A DNA stretch of 64,000 nt from Nocardia vermiculata NBRC 100427 (GTDB taxonomy: Bacteria; Actinomycetota; Actinomycetes; Mycobacteriales; Mycobacteriaceae). Positions 25,715-34,864 of the stretch are shown here, one piece after another. How positions within the stretch are numbered: the stretch's first letter is position 1; every line of letters starts with the position of its first letter. Made by a program: the position numbers and the translations under genes. The stretch covers positions 82,827-146,826 of the forward strand of contig NZ_BDCA01000021.1 in assembly GCF_001613265.1 (NCBI RefSeq), read 5' to 3'. The notes beneath the pieces were generated by a model. The model made no database searches. It saw nothing but the letters and a program-made list of their open reading frames with translations, and was not told the DNA's origin.

Positions 25715-26326
25715 TCAGTCGTGCCACCGGTCGAGCCAGGCCGGGAATTCCGTCAGGTCGGCGAGGACGACATCCGCACCGGCGGCCCGGAGCTCGTCCG
25801 GCCGACACGGCCCGGTAGGCACGCCGACCGCGTACGCCCGCGCGGTGCACGCGCCCCGCATATCGCCGATGTGGTCACCCACGTACACCCCCGCCCCGTA
25901 CTCCCGCAGCGCCTCGGCCTTCTGCTCCGCCCAGAGATCACCGATCACGGCGTCGACGGGGATGTCGAGGTGAGTGAGGTGAAGTTTCGCGTTCGGCTCG
26001 TACTTGCCGGTGACCACGATCGAACGCCCACCGTGCGCACGGACCGCAGCGGTCGCCTCCCGGGCACCCGGCAGTTCGATCGTGCCGGTGATCGCGAATT
26101 CCGGGTACATCTCCCGATACCGATCGGCCAACGCGGGCACGTCGGCGGCTGGGAACCAGTGCGCGAGCTCGTGCTCGAGGGGTGGCCCGAGGCGGGAGAC
26201 GGCCAGCTCCGCATCGATCGGAACGCCTGTTTCCGCGGCCAGTTCCTCGTAGCAGGCTCGAATGCCGGGGCGGGAATCGACCAATGTCATATCGAGGTCG
26301 AAACCGACCGTGAACGGACCGGACAT
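25715..26326 (-). CDS. HAD-superfamily phosphatase
   Basis: 203 residues. HAD motif I is DLDMTLVDS near residue 10 (nucleophile and acid Asp), motif II is VVTGKYEP, and motif IV is YVGDHIGDMRGA with two Asp residues. The alpha-helical cap between motifs I and II resembles phosphoglycolate phosphatase (Gph). Substrate not predictable. It begins 11 bp after the SdpI-like gene, so the two are probably cotranscribed. ATG at 26326 is preferred to 26395, which would read into the upstream gene. Confidence 0.9.
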   Translation of the reverse strand: MSGPFTVGFDLDMTLVDSRPGIRACYEELAAETGVPIDAELAVSRLGPPLEHELAHWFPAADVPALADRYREMYPEFAITGTIELPGAREATAAVRAHGGRSIVVTGKYEPNAKLHLTHLDIPVDAVIGDLWAEQKAEALREYGAGVYVGDHIGDMRGACTARAYAVGVPTGPCRPDELRAAGADVVLADLTEFPAWLDRWHD

Positions 26327-26337
26327 ACCGACAGCGC

Positions 26338-26751
26338 TCAGTTGGCGGGCTGGCAGGCGTCGCGCAGCGAGCAGGACCCGCAGGAACTCCCGCACCCACC
26401 GGTCTCGGCCGGCACCAGATCAGCGATCGCCTCATTCGCCGCATTGACCCCGGCACCGAGCGTGAACAGCGCCAGAACCAGCGCCACCACGGTCGCGATC
26501 ACACCGACCCACACACCCGCGACCAGCACGATCGCCCCGGCAGCAGCCAACAGCACCCCGGCCCCGACCGAGGTCGGCCCGGCCACCCGATTGGCCACCC
26601 GGTAGGTCTCCTCGGTCCGAACCGCATCCTCGGTATGCACACCGAAGTACCGATTGGGAGGCAACGTGCCGGTCAGCCCCAGAACCCCGGTGACAACGGC
26701 AACGGCCGCCAGCAGAAACAGGATGAGCGCGACCACGAACACGCTGAACAC
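26338..26751 (-). CDS. SdpI-family membrane protein with Cys-rich tail
   Basis: 137 residues. Three hydrophobic helices surround the SdpI/YhfL-type motif GTLPPNRYFGVHTEDAVRTEETYRVAN, which marks the family containing the Bacillus SdpC immunity protein. Unusually, the C-terminus ends in four cysteines at residues 120, 124, 127 and 133 (CGSSCGSCSLRDAC), a pattern able to bind a metal or form disulfides. Probably the first gene of a two-gene unit with the HAD phosphatase. Immunity function is not implied. Confidence 0.82.
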   Translation of the reverse strand: MFSVFVVALILFLLAAVAVVTGVLGLTGTLPPNRYFGVHTEDAVRTEETYRVANRVAGPTSVGAGVLLAAAGAIVLVAGVWVGVIATVVALVLALFTLGAGVNAANEAIADLVPAETGGCGSSCGSCSLRDACQPAN

Positions 26752-26793
26752 GGTACCCGGACACCGATCAACATTCCCTCCCGGCCCACTGGC

Positions 26794-27981
26794 TCACCCC
26801 AACAGTTCCTCCCGGCGCCGCCGAAGCTCCCGCTCGACTCGGTGCAACGGCGAACCACGGAAAGGCAGCGTCCCCCACTCGATGGCGGCGGCCGCCTGCA
26901 CAGCCAATGCACGTGCTTTCGCCGCAGCACGCGGACGCAGCCCGATCGTCTCTTCGAATTGATCCCAATCACGTGAACGAAGTTTGCGAGTCCTACCGTT
27001 GATCGGCAGCGCCATCGAGTCGTCGCCGTAGATGAGGGTGCAAGGAATGTCATAGATAGGCGCCACCGACCAGATGCCGTCGAGGCCACGGAGAATCCCG
27101 ACATTCTTCCCGTGAAGATCACCGTTACCGGTCAACCAGGCGAACAAAAACTGCAAATGTAGATTGCGTATCGCAATCATGGGAGCGGCGGTCACCGAGG
27201 CAAGTGCCGCGACCGCCGATTCTGCCTCGACGCCGTACTTGCTGGCGGGCGGTAGGTCCATCACCTGCGTTGCATCCTCGAAGGCGAGACGCTGCCAACG
27301 TTCGCGCGAACGGACACGGTCGAACCGACGAACCAACAGGCCGGTTGAGCCACCTCGGTCTTCGACCAACTCCCCCTCCGACACGGACAACCCGAGGCCA
27401 CGACCCGCCCGGAGATGAGCAGCCTCGTTCTCCACCAGGTACGGGTACTCCTCCTGGGAAAGTTTGAGAATGAACTGACCGGACGAGGCCGACAACGGCA
27501 CACTGATCATGGAAGCGCTCGCCTTGCGCTGCACGCCAGGGATCGCGTGCGTATCGATGGACTCCACGAACGTTTCGAAGTCGAGTTCGGCGACGGGCCC
27601 TTGGACCAGCGCCGGAGGATCGACGAGCGTGGTTCCTTGCGGAACAACCTGAACATCGCCCGGAACATCAGCGCCGACGGCAAGCAGTAGCGAAAGCTCA
27701 TCGTTTGCGCTGGTCTTCACGGCTCGGCGCAGCACAGTCAGCCGGTGCCCCTCGGGTAACAACCCCTCGAAAAATGGCGGGACCGAACCTGCGGCGCTCG
27801 AGATCGGCACAGATCGCACTGGGAGCGTGGTCGCAATCGCCTCCCCGTTGTCGCTGATGTACTTGTCCAGGTATCGAAATTCCAGGCCCCCGTGAGCAGT
27901 ACGCGACAGAGTCGCCGCTTTGCGACCGGATTTGTAAACATCCGCCACCGAGACCCGGCGCACACTCTCCAGGTCGGTCAC
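26794..27981 (-). CDS. hipA: HipA-like kinase toxin
   Basis: 395 residues. The N-subdomain has the HipA-type LPVRSVPISSAAGSVPPFFEGLLPEG. The kinase core shows SGQFILKLSQEEYPYLVENEAAHL (ATP-lysine region), the catalytic loop NGDLHGKNVGIL with Asp/Asn, and the metal Asp in APIYDIPCTL. The HipA of E. coli phosphorylates glutamyl-tRNA synthetase, causing growth arrest. Target here unknown. Its GTG overlaps the HipB stop (GTGA), standard for hipBA operons. Length is about 45 residues below E. coli HipA (440). All catalytic residues seem present, so it is probably active. Confidence 0.9.
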   Translation of the reverse strand: MTDLESVRRVSVADVYKSGRKAATLSRTAHGGLEFRYLDKYISDNGEAIATTLPVRSVPISSAAGSVPPFFEGLLPEGHRLTVLRRAVKTSANDELSLLLAVGADVPGDVQVVPQGTTLVDPPALVQGPVAELDFETFVESIDTHAIPGVQRKASASMISVPLSASSGQFILKLSQEEYPYLVENEAAHLRAGRGLGLSVSEGELVEDRGGSTGLLVRRFDRVRSRERWQRLAFEDATQVMDLPPASKYGVEAESAVAALASVTAAPMIAIRNLHLQFLFAWLTGNGDLHGKNVGILRGLDGIWSVAPIYDIPCTLIYGDDSMALPINGRTRKLRSRDWDQFEETIGLRPRAAAKARALAVQAAAAIEWGTLPFRGSPLHRVERELRRRREELLG

Positions 27982-28178
27982 GGTTCAACCCTCAGTACCA
28001 GGCCGAGCACACGCGCGACTTCCGCCACAGTTCCTATTCCAGTCGATCCCGTGCCATGTTCGATATCTCGCACGGTACGTGTCGACGTACCGGCAAGATC
28101 TGCGAGCTGCTCCTGGGTGAGCCGGTACTGCTTTCGAACCGTACGAATTGTGCGAGCGAGATCCAACAACGATTCCAT
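27978..28178 (-). CDS. hipB: HipB-like antitoxin, XRE-type helix-turn-helix
   Basis: 66 residues consisting almost wholly of an XRE/Cro domain (LARTIRTVRKQYRLTQEQLADLAGTSTRTVRDIEHGTGSTG). ATG at 28178 with GGAG six bases upstream. It should neutralise HipA and repress its own operon. A candidate operator begins ten bases upstream of its start codon, and two more follow at exact 60-bp steps. Confidence 0.9.
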   Translation of the reverse strand: MESLLDLARTIRTVRKQYRLTQEQLADLAGTSTRTVRDIEHGTGSTGIGTVAEVARVLGLVLRVEP

Positions 28179-28188
28179 GAGCGCTCCA

Positions 28189-28327
28189 AATCGGCAACAT
28201 TCTGCCTATCGGCCCGTTGTCGGTCCGATATTACGCCCCCGAGTGGCTAATCGGCAATATCCTGCCGATTGCAGCAGCAAGTAACGCATGCGGGGTCAGA
28301 TCCGGCAATACCGGCAGCATACTGCCG
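28189..28327. promoter_or_regulatory. Three CGGCA-N6-TGCCG operators at 60-bp spacing
   Basis: Site 1 (28189-28206) is AATCGGCA-N6-TGCC with an imperfect right arm. Site 2 (28249-28270) is AATCGGCA-N6-TGCCGATT, a perfect 8-bp dyad. Site 3 (28312-28327) is CGGCA-N6-TGCCG. The CGGCA halves begin at 28192, 28252 and 28312, exactly 60 bp apart. Site 1 covers the hipB promoter/leader, so these are likely HipB sites; site 3 is 109 bp from the divergent oxidase gene and could affect it too. Confidence 0.7.
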
Positions 28328-28435
28328 ATCGATGGGGTAAACCCCGCTCCATCGACACAGCTGTCGGTCCAGCGGAACTCCGCCCGTTTCCGCGATAGCG
28401 GGCCGAACCATGATTCTGGCGCTATCGTCGGCTCA

Positions 28436-29824
28436 GTGCATGCCACTACTGGGGGAACCCTCCTCGATCGACGAGCACTGAGCGGCTGGAGCCGCACTGC
28501 ACCTACCGTTGCGCAAGTCCTGCGCACCCAGGATCTCGACGCCATCGCGAAGGCCGTCCGGGAATCCGGGCCGCGCGGCGTCATCGCTCGCGGACTCGGG
28601 CGCAGCTATGGCGATCCGGCGCAGAACGGTGGCGGCCTCGTCGTCGAGATGACCGCGCTGGACCGCATCCACACCATCGATCCGGACAGTCGAACAGTGG
28701 ATGTCGATGCCGGTGTCAGCCTGGATGCGCTGATGCGTGCAGTACTGCCCCACGGGCTGTGGGTGCCCGTCCTGCCGGGAACCCGGCAGGTCACCGTAGG
28801 CGGAGCGATCGCGTCCGATATCCACGGCAAGAATCACCACTCGCAGGGCAGCTTCGGCAATCACGTCCTGTCGATTGACCTGCTCACCGTCGATGGCACC
28901 ATTCGTGCGCTGACACCGGAGGACGAACTCTTCTGGGCCACTGTGGGTGGTATGGGCCTCACCGGCATCGTTGTGCGGGCCCGGATCCGGATGAAACGCA
29001 CCGAAACCGCGTACTTCATGGTCGACTGCGAACGCACCCGCAACCTCGCCGAGACCATGGAACTGCTGACCGGCGGGTCGGATGAGGGCTACGAATATTC
29101 GGTGGCCGTACCGGACACGATCAGCACCGGCTCCGCGCTGGGCCGAGCAGGGTTCAGTCGCGGAAATCTCGCCACGGTCGACCAGCTACCGGCGAAATTG
29201 CGGCGCGATCCGCTGCACTTCTCCGCACCGCAACTGCTGACTGTGCCCGACATCTTCCCCAACGGCATGGTCAACGGGTTCACCACTCGTATCGGCGGTG
29301 AACTCACCTACCGGATCTTCGGTCGACCGGGTCGCGGCATGGTCCAGAACATCACTCAGTTTCTGCATCCGCTCGATGTGCTGGGTGAATGGAACCGTGC
29401 GTACGGCCGTCGCGGCTTCCTGCAGTACCAGTTCTCCATGCCGTTCGGCGCCGAAGGCCGGCTGGCCGAGGCGGTACGCACGATTGCGCACTCCGGGCAC
29501 CGTTCTTTCCTGAACGTGTTCAAGAGAATGGGCCCCGGCAACCAAGCACCGCTGTCGTGGCCGCATCCGGGGTTCATGCTGAGCCTGGACTTTCCGATCG
29601 CGCCCGGTGTGCACCACTTCTGCACCGAGCTCGACCAGCAAGTTCTCGCCGCAGGCGGGCGTCTGTATTTCGCCAAGGAGTCGCGGACCACACCGGAGAT
29701 GGTTCGAGCCATGTATCCGCGGTTGGACGAGTGGCGGCGCATTCGTGACGGTGTCGATCCGGAGGGGGTGTTCGTCTCCGATCTGGCTCGGCGACTGCAT
29801 CTGCTCGACGACGCAGCGGACTAG
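28436..29824 (+). CDS. DprE1-family FAD oxidase (decaprenylphosphoryl-ribose 2-oxidase paralogue)
   Basis: 462 residues from the GTG at 28436; M. tuberculosis DprE1 has 461. Long identical stretches include ARGLGRSYGD, LWVPVLPGTRQVTVGGAIA, DIHGKNHHSQGSFGNHV, QLPAKLR, GEWNRAYGRRGFLQYQF and the AMYPRLDEW tail. DprE1 oxidises decaprenylphosphoryl-ribose in the first half of its epimerisation to the arabinose donor for arabinan. The FAD-type residues and AK(418-equivalent) are kept, but the benzothiazinone-target Cys387 is Ser383 here (GFMLSLDFP), W230 is Val and Y314 is Leu. No dprE2 follows, so this is more likely a second, diverged copy than the housekeeping gene. It stands between hipBA and leuS. 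Confidence 0.85.
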   Translation: MHATTGGTLLDRRALSGWSRTAPTVAQVLRTQDLDAIAKAVRESGPRGVIARGLGRSYGDPAQNGGGLVVEMTALDRIHTIDPDSRTVDVDAGVSLDALMRAVLPHGLWVPVLPGTRQVTVGGAIASDIHGKNHHSQGSFGNHVLSIDLLTVDGTIRALTPEDELFWATVGGMGLTGIVVRARIRMKRTETAYFMVDCERTRNLAETMELLTGGSDEGYEYSVAVPDTISTGSALGRAGFSRGNLATVDQLPAKLRRDPLHFSAPQLLTVPDIFPNGMVNGFTTRIGGELTYRIFGRPGRGMVQNITQFLHPLDVLGEWNRAYGRRGFLQYQFSMPFGAEGRLAEAVRTIAHSGHRSFLNVFKRMGPGNQAPLSWPHPGFMLSLDFPIAPGVHHFCTELDQQVLAAGGRLYFAKESRTTPEMVRAMYPRLDEWRRIRDGVDPEGVFVSDLARRLHLLDDAAD

Positions 29825-29950
29825 GGGGCCGGTGCGCGAACCTGCAAGCGGACCCCTTTTTGGGCTCTGACGTGGGCACGCTCTACCCTGAGGGGCGACG
29901 TTGTCCACAGACGTTCACCAGGGGAACTCGGCGACACAGAAGGCAGGATC

Positions 29951-32836
29951 GTGCAGGAGACTCGTGCAACCGATACAGCGACCGGTCGGAGCGACGGGTC
30001 CGTGAGCAGCCTGCCCGAGGATGCGCCGGCGCACCGGTACAACGCCGAGCTGGCGGGTGTACTGGAGGGCAAGTGGCAGCGGCTGTGGGAGGAGCGCGGA
30101 AGCTTCCACGCACCGAATCCGGTCGGGCCGCTGGCCGGTGCGACGCCGGCGGACAAGCTGTTCATCCAGGACATGTTCCCGTATCCGTCGGGGGCGGGAC
30201 TGCACGTCGGGCATCCGCTCGGGTACATCGCTACCGACGTGTTCGCCCGGTATCACCGGATGCACGGACGCAATGTGCTGCACGCGCTGGGGTATGACGC
30301 TTTCGGACTGCCCGCCGAGCAGTATGCGGTGCAGACCGGTGCGCATCCGCGGGTGACCACCGAAGCCAATATCGCGACGATGCAGCGGCAGCTGGATCGG
30401 CTGGGGCTGGGCCACGACCGGCGGCGCTCGTTCGCCACCACAGATCCCGAGTTCTACAAGTGGACGCAGTGGATCTTCCTGCGTATCTACAACGCCTGGT
30501 ACGACCCGGCCGCGAACAAGGCTCGCCCGATCGCCGAACTGGTGGCCGCATTCGAAGCCGGGGACCGCCGCACCGACGACGGACGCGCGTGGGCCGAGCT
30601 GAGCCCCACCGAACAGGGCGAGGTGCTGGACTCGTATCGCCTGGTGTACCAGTCGGATTCGATGGTCAACTGGTGTCCGGGCCTGGGCACCGTGCTGGCC
30701 AACGAAGAGGTTACCGCCGATGGGCGCAGTGAGCGCGGCAACTTCCCGGTGTTCCGTAAGCGCCTGCGGCAGTGGATGATGCGCATCACCGCCTATTCCG
30801 ATCGCTTGGTCGACGACCTGGAGCTGCTGGACTGGCCGGACAATGTGAAAGCCATGCAGCGCAACTGGATCGGCCGATCCCGCGGCGCGCAGGTCTCCTT
30901 CGCCGCCGACGGCGAGACCATCGAGGTCTTCACCACCCGGCCGGACACCCTGTTCGGCGCGACGTACGTGGTGCTGGCTCCCGAACACGAACTGGTCGAC
31001 CGGCTGGTCGCCGCGCAGTGGCCCGAGAATGTCGACCAGCGCTGGACCTTCGAATCCGCGACTCCGGCCGAAGCCGTTGCCGCCTACCGTAAGTCGATCG
31101 CCGCGAAATCGGATCTGGAGCGCCAGGAGAACAAGGAGAAGACCGGCGTCTTCCTGGGCACCTATGCCACCAACCCGGTCGACGGCGCACAGGTGCCGAT
31201 CTTCATCGCCGATTACGTGCTGTCCGGTTACGGGACCGGAGCGATCATGGCTGTCCCCGGCCACGATCACCGGGACTGGGAGTTCGCCACCGCGTTCAGC
31301 CTGCCGATCAGGGAAGTGATCGCCGGCGGCGATATCTCGGATGCCGCGTATTCCGGTGAGGGCACGCTGGTCAACTCCGACTACCTGAACGGTCTCGACA
31401 TCGACGCCGCGAAGGCCACCGTCATCGAGCGACTGGAGGCGGACGGCCACGGCAAGGGCACCGTCCAATACAAACTGCGGGATTGGCTGTTCGCCCGGCA
31501 GCGGTACTGGGGCGAGCCCTTCCCGATCGTGTACGACGAGCAGGGCCGCGCGCATCCGCTGCCGGAATCCATGCTGCCGGTGGAACTTCCGGAAGTGCAG
31601 GATTTCGCGCCGGTGACCTTCGACCCCGACGACGCCGGCTCGGAACCGTCGCCGCCACTGGCCAAGGCCACCGAGTGGGTGAATGTCGAACTGGATCTGG
31701 GTGACGGACCCAAGACCTATCGCCGCGACACCAACGTGATGCCGCAGTGGGCCGGTAGCTCCTGGTATCAGCTGCGCTACGCCGATCCGACCAATTCCGA
31801 GGCGTTCTGCGCGCCCGAGAACGAGCGGTACTGGCTGGGCCCGCGCCCGGCCGAGCACGGTGCGAACGATCCGGGCGGTGTCGATCTGTACATCGGCGGC
31901 GTGGAGCACGCGGTGCTGCATCTGCTGTACGCACGGTTCTGGCAGAAGGTGCTGTTCGATCTGGGTGAGGTATCGAGCCCGGAACCGTATCGGCGGCTGT
32001 TCAATCAGGGCTACATCCAGGGCTATGCCTACACCGACGAGCGCGGCACCTATATTCCGGCCGCGGAGGTGATCGAACGCGACGGGAAGTTCTTCTGGAC
32101 TGACACCGCCGGTGTGGAGATCGAGGTCTTCCAGGAGTACGGCAAGATCGGTAAGTCGCTGAAGAACGCGGTCTCCCCCGACGAGATGTACGACCTGTAC
32201 GGCGCGGATACCTTCCGCCTGTACGAGATGGCGATGGGCCCGCTGGACACCTCACGTCCGTGGGCGACCAAGGATGTCGTGGGTGCGCACCGCTTCCTGC
32301 AGCGCGTATGGCGACTGGTGGTCGACGAGGAGACCGGCGCCGTGCGCGCCACCGACGGGAGCGCGGCCGATGCCACACTTCGACTGCTGCACAAGACGAT
32401 CGACGGTGTGGACGCTGATTACGCCGCGCTGCGTGACAACACCGCGGGCGCGAAACTGATCGAGCTGACCAACCATCTGACCAAGCAGTATCCGCAGGGT
32501 GCACCGCGCACCGTGGTAGAGCCGCTGGTGCTGATGCTGGCTCCGATGGCTCCGCACATCGCGGAGGAACTGTGGGAACGCCTGGGGCACACCACGGCTC
32601 TGGCGCACGGCCCGTTCCCGGCCGCCGATCCCGCACTGCTGGTGGAGGATTCGGTCGAGTATCCGATCCAGGTGAACGGTAAGGTCCGCAGCCGCGTCAG
32701 CGTGCCGGCCGACGCCGACAAGCAGGCGGTGGAGGATGCCGCGCTGGCCGATCCGAAACTGCTGGAGTTCCTGGCCGGCAAGACGCCACGCAAGGTGATC
32801 GTCGTCCCCGGGAAACTGGTGAACGTCGTCGCCTGA
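29951..32836 (+). CDS. leuS: Leucyl-tRNA synthetase
   Basis: 961 residues, class I aminoacyl-tRNA synthetase charging tRNA-Leu. HIGH motif is HVGH at 85-88 (PYPSGAGLHVGHPLGY) and KMSKS is KIGKS at 732-736. The large CP1 editing domain is present between them, with the threonine-rich TTRPDTLFGATY and the late editing loop YGTGAIMAVPGHDHRDWEFA. The anticodon-binding helices and C-terminal VNGKVRSRVSVPAD close the protein. GTG start at 29951; the first ~25 residues are variable, so the true start could be slightly later. Convergent with the polysaccharide deacetylase gene. Confidence 0.97.
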   Translation: MQETRATDTATGRSDGSVSSLPEDAPAHRYNAELAGVLEGKWQRLWEERGSFHAPNPVGPLAGATPADKLFIQDMFPYPSGAGLHVGHPLGYIATDVFARYHRMHGRNVLHALGYDAFGLPAEQYAVQTGAHPRVTTEANIATMQRQLDRLGLGHDRRRSFATTDPEFYKWTQWIFLRIYNAWYDPAANKARPIAELVAAFEAGDRRTDDGRAWAELSPTEQGEVLDSYRLVYQSDSMVNWCPGLGTVLANEEVTADGRSERGNFPVFRKRLRQWMMRITAYSDRLVDDLELLDWPDNVKAMQRNWIGRSRGAQVSFAADGETIEVFTTRPDTLFGATYVVLAPEHELVDRLVAAQWPENVDQRWTFESATPAEAVAAYRKSIAAKSDLERQENKEKTGVFLGTYATNPVDGAQVPIFIADYVLSGYGTGAIMAVPGHDHRDWEFATAFSLPIREVIAGGDISDAAYSGEGTLVNSDYLNGLDIDAAKATVIERLEADGHGKGTVQYKLRDWLFARQRYWGEPFPIVYDEQGRAHPLPESMLPVELPEVQDFAPVTFDPDDAGSEPSPPLAKATEWVNVELDLGDGPKTYRRDTNVMPQWAGSSWYQLRYADPTNSEAFCAPENERYWLGPRPAEHGANDPGGVDLYIGGVEHAVLHLLYARFWQKVLFDLGEVSSPEPYRRLFNQGYIQGYAYTDERGTYIPAAEVIERDGKFFWTDTAGVEIEVFQEYGKIGKSLKNAVSPDEMYDLYGADTFRLYEMAMGPLDTSRPWATKDVVGAHRFLQRVWRLVVDEETGAVRATDGSAADATLRLLHKTIDGVDADYAALRDNTAGAKLIELTNHLTKQYPQGAPRTVVEPLVLMLAPMAPHIAEELWERLGHTTALAHGPFPAADPALLVEDSVEYPIQVNGKVRSRVSVPADADKQAVEDAALADPKLLEFLAGKTPRKVIVVPGKLVNVVA

Positions 32837-32872
32837 CCCTGTCGGGCCTCCTACCCGGCCTGACCCTGCCGC

Positions 32873-33682
32873 CTACACGGGCGGGGCGAGCACGTCGTTC
32901 AGGGTGACCATGGCCAGTTGCCGCTCCCGGATGATGTCGACCAGCCGGTCGTAACAGTGGGTTACGGCCGGATGGTTGGCATGGCCGATGACGATCGCCT
33001 GCGGATTGAACCACTGTTCGGCCATCTGCATCAGATATTGCTCGGTGATGATCGAGGAATCCGACAGCGAGCCGTACCACAGGGTCGGCACCGTGTATCC
33101 CAGATCGGCGGCCACCCGGTCCACGGCCGCGTTGTGATAGCCGTAGGGCGGACGGAAGTAGGGTGCGCCGTCCACGCCGAAGGTGTTGTACAGGAACACC
33201 TTCGTGCGGCTGAGCTGATCGGCGACGCCGGTGCTGGACAACTCGGTGAGGGCGCGATGGTCCCAGGTGTGGTTGCCGAGCTGGATCTGCCCCGAATCCA
33301 CCAAGGGCCGTAGCTCGTTGCGGTGCATCGTCCACGACTCGTAACAGCCGGTGACGAAGAAGGTGAAACGCGCCCCGGTATCGCGCGCGAACCGGATGTA
33401 GGCGCCGACCACCTCCGGACTGGCGCCGTCGTCGACGGTCAGTGCGAGATTATTGCCGGGCCCCGGTAACGCGGTCATCGCGCCCGCAGGTACGGAAAGC
33501 TTCGGCCCGGCGGGCGGCGGCGGGAGCGGCGGTGGGCCGGGCGGTGCGGGGGGCGCCGCGCCGACCGCGAGGTTCTCTTGGACCGTGCTGTGCGCCGTGC
33601 TGCACCCCGCCAGCGCTGCGGCGGTCCCTGCGGCGAGCATGGTCAACAGCTGCCGCCGATTGGTTCGCACCCCACTCGTCAC
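32873..33682 (-). CDS. Lipoprotein polysaccharide deacetylase (NodB domain)
   Basis: 269 residues. A twin-arginine-like RRQLLTML start and the lipobox LAGC (Cys near residue 27) make it a surface lipoprotein. A Pro-rich linker (APPAPPGPPPLPPPPAG) leads to a NodB deacetylase domain: motif 1 LTVDDG with metal Asp pair, motif 2 GNHTWDH with the His-x3-His metal ligands, and motif 3 RPPYGYHN. Such enzymes remove acetyl groups from peptidoglycan or polysaccharide. GTG start at 33682 with AGGGGG upstream. The late motif is less clear (VIGHANHPA). Confidence 0.9.
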   Translation of the reverse strand: MTSGVRTNRRQLLTMLAAGTAAALAGCSTAHSTVQENLAVGAAPPAPPGPPPLPPPPAGPKLSVPAGAMTALPGPGNNLALTVDDGASPEVVGAYIRFARDTGARFTFFVTGCYESWTMHRNELRPLVDSGQIQLGNHTWDHRALTELSSTGVADQLSRTKVFLYNTFGVDGAPYFRPPYGYHNAAVDRVAADLGYTVPTLWYGSLSDSSIITEQYLMQMAEQWFNPQAIVIGHANHPAVTHCYDRLVDIIRERQLAMVTLNDVLAPPV

Positions 33683-33875
33683 ACTGTTCCCCCTGGTCAG
33701 AGGTTCATGACGAGATAACGCTACGCCGTGGTGAACAGGTGCCGGGGCAGCCGACGGTCACCCGGTGTGTCGTGCCCAGGTGGTCGTCCGGAGGCTCGGC
33801 CGGATCGAAGCCGCGGGTTCGAGTTCCGGACCGATAACGCGCCCGGCGTCGAGGCGATGTGTCCGGGTACCTGGT

Positions 33876-34592
33876 TCAGCGTCCGATCGGCCGCAGCACG
33901 ATTTCGGTCGGATGCGCATCCGGTGGTGTCTCTACCGCATTGCGCACCGCACGGGCGACGGTTTCGGCAGTCAGGAATTCGTCCGGGTTGTACTCGCGCT
34001 GCTCGGATGCGACGATCGCGCGCTGCATATCGGTATCGATGCGACCCGGATGGATGGAGGTGACCCGCAGCGCCGGTTCTTCCAGGCGCAGGACGTCGCC
34101 GAAAGCACGCAGACCGAACTTGGCGGCGGCGTATACACCCCAGCCTGGATTGGCCCGCAGGCCCGCACCCGAATTGATCAGCACCACATGACCGTTCGCC
34201 GCGCGAAGCGCGGGAAGCAGAAGCCTGGTGAGTTCGGCTACCGCGATGAGGTTGGCTTCCAGCGTTTCTCGCCATTGCTGCACCGAGGATTCGGCGATGG
34301 CCCCGAGTTCCGCCACACCGGCGTTGTGCACCAGGACATTCAGGCGCTCGATCGGCGCGGTCGCGGCCGGCAGTGCGTCGTAGTCGGTGAGGTCGACCGG
34401 CCACGGCTGCGCCGCCGGCAGTTCGGCCCGGATGTCACGCAGGGATTCCGCCGAACGGGCGCCGAGCAGCAACCGGTGGGTCGGCGCCAGGTCCCGGGCG
34501 ATCGCGGCACCGAGTCCACGACTGGCGCCGGTGATCAGGGCGGTCGGCGGCGAGGCAGGAGAGTCGGTAGGAGAGTCCGGGGATGCGGCCAT
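33876..34592 (-). CDS. Short-chain dehydrogenase/reductase
   Basis: 238 residues. Classical SDR features: TGASRGLGAAIARDL (NAD(P) loop, near residue 26), DLTDYDAL, NVLVHNAGVAELG, catalytic Ser in INSGAGLRA and YAAAKFG with Tyr/Lys, then the IHPGRIDTDMQRA C-terminal part. The motif 3 and Arg/Ser pattern suggests NADPH preference, weakly. ATG 34592 is chosen; earlier codons lack coding character. Substrate unknown. Divergent from the glucosylglycerate hydrolase gene, with a 272-bp region between in which I see no gene. Confidence 0.88.
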   Translation of the reverse strand: MAASPDSPTDSPASPPTALITGASRGLGAAIARDLAPTHRLLLGARSAESLRDIRAELPAAQPWPVDLTDYDALPAATAPIERLNVLVHNAGVAELGAIAESSVQQWRETLEANLIAVAELTRLLLPALRAANGHVVLINSGAGLRANPGWGVYAAAKFGLRAFGDVLRLEEPALRVTSIHPGRIDTDMQRAIVASEQREYNPDEFLTAETVARAVRNAVETPPDAHPTEIVLRPIGR

Positions 34593-34864
34593 GAATTCAC
34601 GGTAGCTGCCAGCCCGGCCCCCGCCGCCCCGGGCACAGGCGGCAGCGGACAATTCCACCGCCGCTTCGGACATCCGGGCCCGCAGCGGTGGCGCATCGTC
34701 AGCACCGGTGTTATCAACTCTCGGGGTACCGGAAGACGAATGAGGCGATGAGGGTGGAGACAGCGGAGCAGGGGCCCGCACCAGCGCAGATGCACCGAGC
34801 GCAGCGGGGGAACGCGGTCCGGCCGCAGCGCGCGTATTTGAAGGTGACGTCGCAGAATAGAGGG

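Noticed and set aside
33800..33850. A T-arm-like GGTTCGAGTTCCGG suggesting a tRNA gene
   Set aside because: No matching acceptor stem, anticodon arm or D-arm could be laid out around it; the outer pair of the T-stem also fails.
34593..34864. Possible small gene between the SDR and ggh genes
   Set aside because: Open frames here run into neighbours and lack ribosome sites or motifs; treated as a divergent promoter region.
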